Shown here: one piece after another, positions 40,300-50,900 of the stretch
How the letters are laid out: each line of letters opens with the position of its first letter
Position numbering within the stretch: the stretch's first letter is position 1
Source of the DNA: Bactericera cockerelli
Taxonomy: Eukaryota > Arthropoda > Insecta > Hemiptera > Triozidae
DNA: 64,000 nucleotides
Direction of reading: 5' to 3'
Assembly: GCA_024516035.1 (NCBI GenBank)
Contig: CM044957.1
Span: 1,136,613-1,200,612, forward strand
Made by a program: the position numbers and the translations under genes
The notes under the pieces: model-generated
Database searches by the model: none
What the model was told of the DNA's origin: nothing
The model's input: the letters and a program-made list of their open reading frames with translations, nothing else

Positions 40300-43200
40300 C
40301 GATACAGCTTCAAATCGCCCGATTTACAATGAGAACAAATTCTCAAAAAACATAGATTTAAGTTTAGAAATAGAAAGCGATCATGTTTTATCTACTGGTA
40401 ATCTGACCAGTAACCATAATAATAATGAAATTGTACAAACATCAGGACAGATAGGAAATAACAAATTATCCTCTAATAACAACACTAGTAGGAAAAAAGT
40501 AATCAATATTTTTTACCAGAATACTCGAGGTTTGAAAACTAAAACGAAAGAATTTTATTTAAATCTCCTCTCAGAAGAATACGACATAGTGGCTATCACT
40601 GAGTCGTGGTTAAGTCTAGATGTAAATACAAATGAACTTTTCGACTCTCGATATACAATATTTCGGCAAGATAGGGACGAAAAGAAGACAGGCAAAAAAA
40701 GAGGAGGTGGCCTAATTTTAGCTTCAAAACGAGAAATTTCCTTGACTAGAATTGTACATTGGGACATATGTAACAATATTCTTGAGCTCATGTGGTTTCG
40801 ATTGACACTAATAGGGGAAATAATCTATCTTTGTTTGATTTATTTACCACCACATCAAGAGTCAAAAAAATATGACGCTGTGAAATTCCTCTCAGAATCA
40901 ATATCAGAGCGAAACTTACAAAATGAAAATTTCATCCTTATTGGTGATTTAAATTTGCCCGATTTCTCTGAGGAATTAAATGTAGACCCTCCTCGTTCAG
41001 TTTCCAAGTTTAGAGAATTTACCAATTTTCACCTCCTAGAATCCAAAAATCATATAAGAAATAAAAATAATAGAATACTAGATCTATGTCTAACGAACAT
41101 AAGTGAAATATTTTTATCTAATAATAAACAAGTTGATGTAGAAATCTTAAAAACTCAGGGATTAGTAAAGGAAGACAGTCACCATCCTGCATTAGAAATA
41201 ATGATCAAGTATCAAAATAAAATTAAAATTAAGCAAATACCATATAAAGTTGATTCTAAAGAAAAGACAAAATATTTTGCCTTCCACAAAATTGACGCTG
41301 AAAAACTAAATAGTGAAATACAAAAAATCTGCTGGGAAGATGACATAAATCTAATCACGTGTCCAAACATCTTCCTTAATAATATTTATGTAAAGTTAAA
41401 TGAAATATTTTTGAAAAATGTTCCCCTTTACAATGTAAGCAAGCGATCACAAAATTTCCCCGAGTGGTGGAGCGCAAATACAAGACACATTTTCAAAACA
41501 AAAGAAAAATTGCGCAAAACGCAAAACAAAACACAGCAACAATCTGAACACTATAAATATTTACGAAAAGAAATTAAAAAAGAGATTAAGTCCAACTATC
41601 AATCCTACATCCAGAAGTTATCCACTGAATTCAAACATAACAGTAAAAGTTTCTGGAAATACGTAAAAAAGGAAAGATCTAAGGGTAAATCGACAAACAT
41701 AATCTTTAAGGGGCAGCAGTTGAACTCTCAAAAAGAGATTGTTGACTCCTTTGCAGATCACTTCATTACCTCATACAAACCATGCTCTGTGGACTTAGAT
41801 AAAATCTGTTCGCTGAACGATCTCTCTACCAGTATAGAGATACCTTTGTTCACAGAGCAACAGGTCTTGGATGAAGCTATGAATATAAACCCAAATAAGC
41901 CCGCGGGAAGGGATGGAATACCCCCCAAAATAGTGCGAGAATGCGCTCCATCACTCGCCAAACCTCTTACTTATTTATTTAATTTAAGTTTGCAATCAAA
42001 TGTGTTTCCTGATCGACTTAAAGATACAATAATAACACCTGTACCAAAAAATGAATCTGGCTGTGTTGAGGACCACAGACCAATAGCTAACCTCAATTCT
42101 TTTGCCAAACTATATGAGGCACTATTATACAAATCTATAGCAGGTCAAGTTTTTTCTAAGGTTAGAAATATTCAGCATGGCTTTGTGGAAGGACGTTCGA
42201 CAGTTACAAATCTCACTGAATTTTCAGAATATGTATGTGCAACCTTACAGGAAGGCTATCAAACGGATGTCCTTCTCACAGATGTCATGAAGGGATTTGA
42301 TCAAATCTCACATGAATCAATCATAAAGAAATTATACAGCATAGGATTTAAGTCAGCAAAATTATTTGTCTCATACCTCACCAATAGAAACCTTCAGGTA
42401 AAATATATGGACATTACATCAGAACCATTTACCCCAACATCAGGCATTGCTCAAGGCTCAAAATTAAGTAGCTTACTATTCATTTTAACCTACGATGAAG
42501 TGTGCAAAGATATTAGCCCTGAATCAAAAATACTCCTCTACGCAGATGATCTCAAAATCTTTAGAAAAATAACAAACATAAATGACTGCCAAAAATTGCA
42601 GGAAGATCTCAACATAGTTAGACAAAAACTTCACTTGATTGGGCTAAATTTCCATCCATCCAAATCAAAACAAATCACTATCACAAGAAAAAAAGTCAAT
42701 ATAAACTATAACTACAAAATGGGAGACATCTGTATAGAAAAAGTAAATTCTCATAAAGATTTGGGTATTATAATTGACAGTGAACATAAATTTAACGAAC
42801 ATCGTGCAAACATGCTAAAACGAGCTTATAGAAAACTTGGCCTCATTATTCGATTCGGAAAACACGTTAAGGATATTGATGTTTTAAGAACGCTATTTTT
42901 ATCACTAGTGAGATCTACTGTGGAGTATGGATCAATATTATGGGATCCAAACTCGAAATTAGAATCAAAAACAATTGAAAAAATTCAGTCCACATTTGTT
43001 AGATACCTATTTAAAAAAGAAAACGGGTTTTATCCAAAATACCCGGAAGCTATTTCCTACAACACTCTTCTAGAAATGCTTGATATTAATTCTCTTGAAT
43101 TAAGACGTAAAGTAGACCTAGTGATGTTAATTTATAATCTTGTAAACAATAATATTACATGTCTAGAACTCAAAGAAAAAATAGTGGAAAAAACACCAAA

Positions 43201-43390
43201 CCCCATTTTAAGAAATACAAATATTGAAACCTTCACAGTCCCTCATCCTAGACTTACTAAACTTCATGAATCGCCACTGAACAGAGCAATGACTCTATGT
43301 AATGAAGTACACTTAAGCACAGACGACTTTTTACTGTCTAAGGAAGCTTTTAAAGCAAATGTAAGACAATTAGTTTTTAGTTCGCTATAG
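40277..43390 (+). CDS. LINE ORF2p: AP endonuclease and reverse transcriptase
   Basis: 1037 codons in the +1 frame relative to ORF1, open from 40268. The endonuclease part has FYQNTRGLK, ITESWL, GDLNLPDF and a DSHHPAL end block. The reverse transcriptase has NPNKPAGRDGIPPK, HRPIANLNS, a DVMKGFDQI block, GIAQGSKLSS and the catalytic YADD (755-758), then thumb sequence. No Met occurs in the first ~150 codons, so translation probably depends on a +1 shift from ORF1 in the 32-nt overlap. Length and motifs suggest an intact enzyme. Confidence 0.9.
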   Translation: MASPDNVSDTASNRPIYNENKFSKNIDLSLEIESDHVLSTGNLTSNHNNNEIVQTSGQIGNNKLSSNNNTSRKKVINIFYQNTRGLKTKTKEFYLNLLSEEYDIVAITESWLSLDVNTNELFDSRYTIFRQDRDEKKTGKKRGGGLILASKREISLTRIVHWDICNNILELMWFRLTLIGEIIYLCLIYLPPHQESKKYDAVKFLSESISERNLQNENFILIGDLNLPDFSEELNVDPPRSVSKFREFTNFHLLESKNHIRNKNNRILDLCLTNISEIFLSNNKQVDVEILKTQGLVKEDSHHPALEIMIKYQNKIKIKQIPYKVDSKEKTKYFAFHKIDAEKLNSEIQKICWEDDINLITCPNIFLNNIYVKLNEIFLKNVPLYNVSKRSQNFPEWWSANTRHIFKTKEKLRKTQNKTQQQSEHYKYLRKEIKKEIKSNYQSYIQKLSTEFKHNSKSFWKYVKKERSKGKSTNIIFKGQQLNSQKEIVDSFADHFITSYKPCSVDLDKICSLNDLSTSIEIPLFTEQQVLDEAMNINPNKPAGRDGIPPKIVRECAPSLAKPLTYLFNLSLQSNVFPDRLKDTIITPVPKNESGCVEDHRPIANLNSFAKLYEALLYKSIAGQVFSKVRNIQHGFVEGRSTVTNLTEFSEYVCATLQEGYQTDVLLTDVMKGFDQISHESIIKKLYSIGFKSAKLFVSYLTNRNLQVKYMDITSEPFTPTSGIAQGSKLSSLLFILTYDEVCKDISPESKILLYADDLKIFRKITNINDCQKLQEDLNIVRQKLHLIGLNFHPSKSKQITITRKKVNINYNYKMGDICIEKVNSHKDLGIIIDSEHKFNEHRANMLKRAYRKLGLIIRFGKHVKDIDVLRTLFLSLVRSTVEYGSILWDPNSKLESKTIEKIQSTFVRYLFKKENGFYPKYPEAISYNTLLEMLDINSLELRRKVDLVMLIYNLVNNNITCLELKEKIVEKTPNPILRNTNIETFTVPHPRLTKLHESPLNRAMTLCNEVHLSTDDFLLSKEAFKANVRQLVFSSL

Positions 43391-43492
43391 TTTTAAGTTC
43401 TTAATTAATTATTTAATTTTAATGTGAACATTGGTATTGTTGTTTCAATTTATAGTTATAAGAATTATTTTTGAAACAATGTTATGTTCTTA

Positions 43493-43494
<2 letters not shown>

Positions 43495-43525
<31 letters not shown>
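43495..43525 (+). other. LINE poly(A) tail
   Basis: Uninterrupted A run after TTCTTAAT, marking the LINE 3' end. Confidence 0.85.
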
Positions 43526-43528
<3 letters not shown>

Positions 43529-43941
43529 GTTTATTTCAAAAATTTACGCAAAAAAAAAAATTGGGTTTTATGAGAATTGATCAAAAGATGCCAAATCTCG
43601 TTGGGCTAAATTTTCACTTAAGGTACATCATAGGACCATCAGTTCTGTGATCAAAGAGATTCTTCAGTTCTAATTGGGTATCTATTATCATTATTTTACT
43701 CCAGCTGTTGTTTCGTCACTTGACCCGGTAGCACAGTGGTCAAGTTCGGTACGATCTAGTAAAGGAAATGGATGCACCCGAGTTACGGCTTGAGGCATGG
43801 CCTTATATTTATTTTTCCTAACCCTGCTCTACACAATGAGGCATTGTGCACACATCGTCACAATAGAAAGATTCTTCAGTCCTTATCGCAAGCCTATTGT
43901 TTGGCTCCAGCCATTGTCCCGTCACTTGAGTTTAGACCCTC
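43526..43941. other. Downstream flank of the neuropeptide receptor gene
   Basis: Between the LINE tail and the receptor stop codon; includes the receptor 3' UTR by position. A tRNA-like scrap (43725-43790, CCCGGTAGCACAGTGGTCAA) is probably a SINE. Confidence 0.35.
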
Positions 43942-44595
43942 CTAGGACTTGTCCGCAAAGCACGGCACACTACTGGACTTCCTCACACTCTCTTCTCCCC
44001 TCTCCGGCACCTCCCCGCTGTGGCTGCACGAGTGGGACTCTCCCCCCCGCGTCTTGCACTGGCGGAACAAGTTGCGGATCTTCGACAACTTCTTTTGCCG
44101 CTGAACATCAACGTCTTCGCTGACGGCACGCAGTGGCCTCTCTTCCTGAGACTTCCTCAGACTGCTGTGCAGCGCCGCCATATTGTTTGAGTCGTACGAT
44201 GGACCCGTGGCGAACTCTGACTCGCAGAACGTCTCCTCGACCGAGTCGCTCCGATCTTTCACGATGTACTCCAGCTCGAAGTCGTTCCGATAGCAGTGTT
44301 CGTGCCTCATGTCGCACATGTCCCGACCGCCGCCGGAAACAGCCGAGTGACCGTTGATGTTGCTCTGAGCTTTGTGCTTCTTGAAGCTCACCACCAGAGG
44401 TCGCTTTGAGAGGTCGGGCAGCACGTCCACGTAGATGCCGCTGCTGAAGCTATGGTTGCTGTTGATGTAGTGGTTCTTGGAGGATTTGCGGATGAGCGCC
44501 GAGTAGGTGAGCTTGGCGTTGGCACCCATGCTGGCACTCAGGTCGCCGGAGAGGCGGCGGTCATCCCGCCGAGTGACGATGCGTCGCAGAGTATC
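43942..44595 (-). CDS. Neuropeptide receptor last exon (C-terminal tail)
   Basis: 217 codons plus stop. The acceptor (- strand) TTTGATATATTCCAG precedes GATACTCTGCG, phase 0. Encodes DTLRRIVTRRDD after TM7, then a Ser/Lys/Glu-rich tail. The tail is GC-rich and uninterrupted. No transmembrane segment, as expected for an intracellular tail. Confidence 0.85.
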   Translation of the reverse strand, partial: DTLRRIVTRRDDRRLSGDLSASMGANAKLTYSALIRKSSKNHYINSNHSFSSGIYVDVLPDLSKRPLVVSFKKHKAQSNINGHSAVSGGGRDMCDMRHEHCYRNDFELEYIVKDRSDSVEETFCESEFATGPSYDSNNMAALHSSLRKSQEERPLRAVSEDVDVQRQKKLSKIRNLFRQCKTRGGESHSCSHSGEVPERGEESVRKSSSVPCFADKS

Positions 44596-44894
44596 CTGGA
44601 ATATATCAAATCAGGACCAAAATAGTACATTGATGGTAAAGTGGTAGAAATTTACTTTGCAATTAATTATTTTTTTTTTAAGATGATAATTCACAGCCCT
44701 TTTATTTTTTTATCCTATAATAAGGTTATATTTGTATTATCGCAAATAAAAAATATCTAGTTTTTCACATTTCTGGACGAATCTTAGACTCAGGATGAAA
44801 AGTAGTTTCCAGCCATTATTCCGTGCGTCCGTCCGTCCGTGTGTGTGTGTGGATGTGTGTGTGTGTGTGTCTGTGTACGTGTGTGTGTGTGTGG

Positions 44895-44953
<59 letters not shown>

Positions 44954-47900
44954 TGGATGTGTGTAAAGAAACGGCCCTTGTGGCCGTTTCTTTACACACA
45001 CCATCAATATAAAGAAACGGCCACAAGGGCCGTTTATATTGGTTAAAGATACAAAAAAAGAAAATATAATAAGGGTTTAATCAGATCATTTTTACGAGTA
45101 TTTTCGACGGTATCGCGATTTGAACAACTTTTTTTATTATTCATCGTAGACGGGGGTTGTGACATATCAAATCCAATGATTTTGAGATGTTGATTACGAA
45201 TTTGACATTGATTTTCTTTGATAAGATTTTTTATTTCGTAGCCATGAAACAGGCTACTGTAGATGCTTGTGGTCTGTGTTGTAGCTTGTCCATGCCGTAG
45301 CATGCCTCCCCTCTCATGAGTGAGAAGTGATGTACTACTTCCTATTTAGGTGCTGGGTCAGCATTTGATTTGAAATGAAATCTATTTAGATACAAAGACT
45401 ATGAAAAAAAAAACTACCGTTGAATAAAAAGGCCAAGTTTCAGAGCTCCTATCCAAAAAGTTTTGCCAAAGAAGTGAGATCTTGTTTGCGCCCAAGTTAT
45501 CTTGGTGCTACACCATTTCTTTTTATTGAAATCTTTCTGAGCTCCTCATTTAGTATGTTTTTAACTGCCCACTATCCTCTAACCTGTCCAGTGTGGTGCA
45601 ATTTCATAAATTTTCAAAAGGATACAAATAGTAAAGGAAAGATGACGACAAGGCTCTGCATTTAGATGGTGTATATTATGATGATGAAACATTTTTATAG
45701 TACCACAATAATTTTCGAAAATTTCTAATAGAAATTACTGCTTTTCAGGTGATATCATCGAGCCAAGTTTTTACAAAATATTCAATTTCTGGTGAATCTG
45801 TTGAGAGTTTAGTTTGCTTGAAATATTGCGAGCTACTTAAAAAGCAAAACGAATCTATATTTTTTGTCCAAACTTCCATCCAAACTTTTCATTTTTCCTG
45901 CGACAGTAAAAGTTAAAATCGAAAGCTCAGCACTGCTCTTCCCTGCTTGCACATAATATTACACACACCTTTCTACAAAAACTTTCACAGCTGAAAGTTG
46001 CTTCAATAAGTTTACACGACAAAGTATTCAAAACTATTGAAGGTCTTAATGTTTGTTGTGCTTCGCTGAGTTGCGAAACGGAATTATTTTAAACTTTTGT
46101 GTTTGTGCAACCGGTGGTGAATTCTCAAGTCTTATTCAAGCATGAGAAGTCAGCCAGTGAGAGAGGAGATGGAATTACTGTTCTTTAATATTTTGATTGA
46201 TGACTCTGTAGATCACTATAGGTACTTGATATACTATAATAAGTCACCACGCCACACGCCGTGTCGCCGAGCGGTGAGCGCACAAAATTTCGAATTCCAG
46301 ATGGGTTGAAATTTTTCTACTCTATACTTTGAATTCCTAGGAATCACTCATACCTCGTAAAATAGAGCAGTTACCTGACAGCATTACCAGAGTAAAAAGA
46401 AAATAATGTAAGTCATTCAGAGAAATGATGGGAGTTTTTCGTTGTACCTTACCAAATTACAAAGAAGAGGTCTTGTACTTCACCACATTACAAAGAAGAG
46501 GTCTTGTATTTCACCACATTACAAAGAAGAGCTCTTGTATTTCACCACATTACAAAGAAGATGTCTTGTACCTTACCAAATTACAAAGAAGAGGTCTTGT
46601 ACTTCACCAAATTACAAAGAAGAGGTCTTGTACTTCACCACATTACAAAGAAGAGGTCTTGTACTTCACTACATTACAAAGAAAGAGGTCTTGTACTTCA
46701 CCGCATTGCAAAAAATAGGTCTTGTACTTCACCACATTACAAAGAAAAGGTCTTGCACTTTTTTAATTTTGGTTTAACTCTGCTTTAAACTGCATGCTCA
46801 TATCACGACAAGGGTTTTACCGTCAGTTAACTGAAAACTCAGAAACCAGCCACTCAAAATAATCCTACCAAGCCTGAGTCGGGCCGGGAATAGCCAGCAT
46901 AACAATGACTGAAATTTGATTCGTCACCCATCCAAGTCCTTGCCTCCCTGGACGTTGCTGAACTTCAGTGACTGAATGGGAGCTGGTGTATTCAACGTGC
47001 CATCGAAGCTGGCTTAAGTAAATTTATAATAATATTAATATCTCCTTATTCATATTGCCCGATTAATGCTAATGAGTCCCATTATGACAGCAGTAAGCCC
47101 GAGACGTATTAGTAATCCTATTTTTTTAAACAAATATCCCGGCTGGGTTTCAAACAAGCGACCTCTGGATTACCAGTCAGACGCCTTGACCGCTGAACTG
47201 CAATTATTTGACCTACCTTGAACGCGGCCCGGAACTTGAGCGACATGATGTTGTAGAGGAAGGGGTTGACAGTGGTGGACACGTAGTACATGATGCCGGA
47301 CACGTAGGTGATGGCCTTCATGGTGGTGAGGAGGGCGTTCTCTGGGTTGGGGACATAGCGGGTGATGAGGCGCTGGATCTGGAACGGAGCCCAGCAGATG
47401 AAGAAAGCCACCACCACCGCCACTGAAACAGTCCAGGAGGATACAATACAATATCTGCTTTATCCTTCAAGAATAAGACTAAAGAATCGAGCATTTAGGG
47501 TAGAATAAATTATTAATACATATGCAAGTCGGATGGATCAAGTCTATCTCCTGTGATTTTAAAATTGATCAATTTAATAAATAAATAAACTGTTAATTTC
47601 ACAGAAGGAAAAATATTTAAGATCATTTAAAACTTCTTTAAAAAAAAAGATTACATATTTATTTATTACTTCCAAGAGTAGAGATTTATAAACACTGTGC
47701 ACTTATTTGACCTATTACACTTAATTTTTTTTTATTATTAGTATTATTAATATCCCAGACCGTCAAGCAAGACTAGTATATTCCTCTGTGGTTGGGAGAA
47801 ACATTGCGCATTGCATAAGTAATAAATGACAGGCGTGCATACAATTTTGGTACAATAATTTATTCATATTGTAGGAAGTACAAAGAGGGAACTAAGGGGG

Positions 47901-50900
47901 AAAAAATATCAATAAGAAGAAGAAAAAATATGTAATATTGGATTATTGATGGATATACTGTGTCTATTGGCAACTCTCAATTTATTATGAGAGCAGTCCT
48001 TAAAAATATATTTATTTTATTGTCTCTCTCTACATAAATACCTTTAATAATATTTATGTAATTATATTCTGGTCCCGCTAAGGCTTGGTGAGGCTAATAT
48101 GAGTAGCAGGGACGGTGCAAGTATAGATACTTTTTTAGTACTTTCTGAGATTTGCACGATACAAGTGATGAAAATAAAAAAAACCAAGTTGCTCATGAAG
48201 TTGTGACATGTCTACAAACATGTTTTTTTCTAATTTGGAGCAAAAATATTTTTTTGAGAAAATTACCTTGCGATATCTAATATTAGATATTTTCACAATT
48301 AAAACAAGAGCAAGGATCGAAGCTACTTACACCAGTTTGAACTTGTTGTTTGAATAGAAAGCATAGAATAGAAAGTTTGATTACAAAATATGAGAGAGAA
48401 TAATATATCTTAAGAGAAAATAATAATTCCCAATGCCATGAATTTGCTCGACATTGAAACTTTTATTGAAAAAATTCAAATCTTATATCAAAAGCATCAA
48501 TCAACTGGATTCTCAGATTGAATTTTTCAAAAAAAATTCAATATTTGAATACAAAGTTTGCTGACAAAAAAAGTTTTTGTGGTGAACAATGAGAATTCGG
48601 AATATTACCGAGAAATATTTGAACATTTTTGTTTGTTGTAAAATGAACCATTTTAAAATGTATCTTTTACACGGACACTAAAACGACAGTGTGAGGCCCA
48701 GATAATTTTTAAGAAACGCTCGTAAATAAATTTAATGTACTTGTATATTATATTAATAAAATTAGAAACCAAAACTATCATCAATCCATTTCTAACCAAC
48801 CAGCTGCCTTCATCAACCGCACCCAGCCCGGGTTGCACTGGGAATAGCTGGCATCATGAGGCTAGGCGAGGCTTTGAATTTGAATGGATAGGTATACATT
48901 CCCAACCTCGCTGGACTTTGCTTAACTTCCGTAATGGACCGAGGCATCCTTACAGTCCGCGTCTAAAAGTGACAACTTACTGTACAGTACAGAAATCTAT
49001 TAAACAAGACAAGAACAAAACGGATGCGAAAAGTTTCTGTGATGCGTCCTCGGGGTGTTGGATGTGTTTGACTTTCAAGTTGAACGATTTGTATTCGCCT
49101 TTGAAGTTGTAAATAAAATCAAATGTAACGCAGTAAATGAGATAATTGCAATCCTATGAAAATGCATCCAATGTCTAGAGAACACTGCCGATTATGCGCA
49201 CACATCACTTCCTCATAAATCTCCATATCGCGTTGATGGCGCGTTGAATGCACCGTTCTCGTGAAGTTGAGCAACGTCCAGCTTCACCTTGCTGGACGTA
49301 TTGTAGCCAGCGTATTGTATTGTACGCTAAGAGTATTGTAGTCAGCGTATTGTATTGTACGCTAAGAGTATTGTAGTCAGCGTATTGTATTGTACGCTAA
49401 GAGTATTGTAGTCAGCGTATTGTATTGTACGCTAAGAGTATTGTAGCCAGCGTATTGTATTGTACGCTAAGAGTATTGTAGCCAGCGTATTGTATTGTAC
49501 GCTAAGAGTATTGTAGCCAGCGTATTGTATTGTACGCTAAGAGTATTGTAGCCAGCGTATTGTATTGTACGCTAAGAGTATTGTAGTCAGCGTATTGTAT
49601 TGTACGCTAAGAGTATTGTAGCCAGCGTATTGTATTGTACGCTAAGAGTATTGTAGTCAGCGTATTGTATTGTACGCTAAGAGTATTGTAGCCAGCGTAT
49701 TGTATTGTACGCTAAGAGTATTGTAGCCAGCGTATTGTATTGTACGCTAAGAGTATTGTAGCCAGCGTATTGTATTGTACGCTAAGAGTATTGTAGTCAG
49801 CGTATTGTATTGTACGCTAAGAGTATTGTAGCCAGCGTATTGTATTGTACGCTAAGAGTATTGTAGCCAGCGTATTGTATTGTACGCTAAGAGTATTGTA
49901 GCCAGCGTATTGTATTGTACGCTAAGAGTATTGTAGTCAGCGTATTGTATTGTACGCTAAGAGTATTGTAGTCAGCGTATTGTATTGTACGCTAAGAGTA
50001 TTGTAGTCAGCGTATTGTATTGTACGCTAAGAGTATTGTAGTCAGCGTATTGTATTGTACGCTAAGAGTATTGTAGCCAGCGTATTGTATTGTACGCTAA
50101 GAGTATTGTAGCCAGCGTATTGTATTGTACGCTAAGATATTGTAGCCAGCGTATTGTATTGTACGCTAAGAGTATTGTAGCCAGCGTATTGTATTGTACG
50201 CTAAGAGTATTGTAGCCAGCGTATTGTATTGTACGCTAAGAGTATTGTAGCCAGCGTATTGTATTGTACGCTAAGAGTATTGTAGCCAGCGTATTGTATT
50301 GTACGCTAAGAGTATTGTAGCCAGCGTATTGTATTGTACGCTAAGAGTATTGTAGTCAGCGTATTGTATTGTACGCTAAGAGTATTGTAGTCAGCGTCGA
50401 TGGCGCCTTGAATGTACCGGTCCTCGTAGGATCGCCGAAGTTAAGTCCAGCGAGGTGAAGACTTCGTGATGCTGGTATTCCGGCCCAACCCAGGCTGGGT
50501 GAGGTTAACACGTATGAGACGGCGAGCCCACCGGTGGGTCACGTTTTTTTTTCAATTTCCCTTGTAACGTTACCCACCGGTGGGCACAGATAATGCTATT
50601 ATTAATATATTTTTGTACTGGCCCGTCCCAATTTTTTTTTGTTGTTGTCATATTTGGAACACATACCCTAATTTGAAGCCGTCCCAGCGTACAAACTATA
50701 GAAAATAAGACCCCTCTCATACGTGTTAATGTGGGCAGCAGGGTTGTGAGTTTCGTGTTAATGGAGGGTTACACCCCCGTCGTGATATGACCATGCAGTT
50801 GAAAGCGAAGTTAAACCAAATTTTAAAAAAAGTACGAGTGCTACGAGCATTTTGATTTTATACAAAAATATCTGTACATCCGTAGAAATACAACTGATAC

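Larger units (their letters stand above)
38161..43525 (+). mobile_element. CR1/L2-like LINE with two ORFs
   Basis: ORF1 (38263-40299), ORF2 (40277-43390), a short 3' UTR and a poly(A) tail at 43495-43525. Both ORFs are intact in length. ORF1 with coiled coil and esterase-like domain plus ORF2 with AP endonuclease and reverse transcriptase is the layout of the CR1/L2/jockey supergroup. I saw no clear target duplication. The element lies 0.4 kb beyond the 3' end of the neuropeptide receptor gene. Confidence 0.85.
44700..45260 (-). repeat. Rep2 copy, - strand, with GT microsatellite
   Basis: Mirrors 27820-28390: the end hairpin remnant, CATTTCTGGACG, the microsatellite, TTAAAGATACAAAAAAAG, and ACGGGGGTTGTGACATATCA with GATTACGAATTTGACATTGA at its start. 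Confidence 0.6.

Noticed and set aside
44790..45046. His/Thr-rich and Val/Cys-rich ORFs over the GT repeat
   Set aside because: Microsatellite translation in several frames.
45420..45665. 81-codon + strand ORF in the receptor intron
   Set aside because: No domain and antisense to the receptor; chance ORF.
46425..46788. Three + strand repeat proteins of about 100 codons
   Set aside because: 31-bp tandem repeat, not a multiple of three, so every frame gives a similar false ORF.
49291..50396. CRISPR-like array
   Set aside because: Contiguous identical units without spacers, in a eukaryotic intron; it is a minisatellite.
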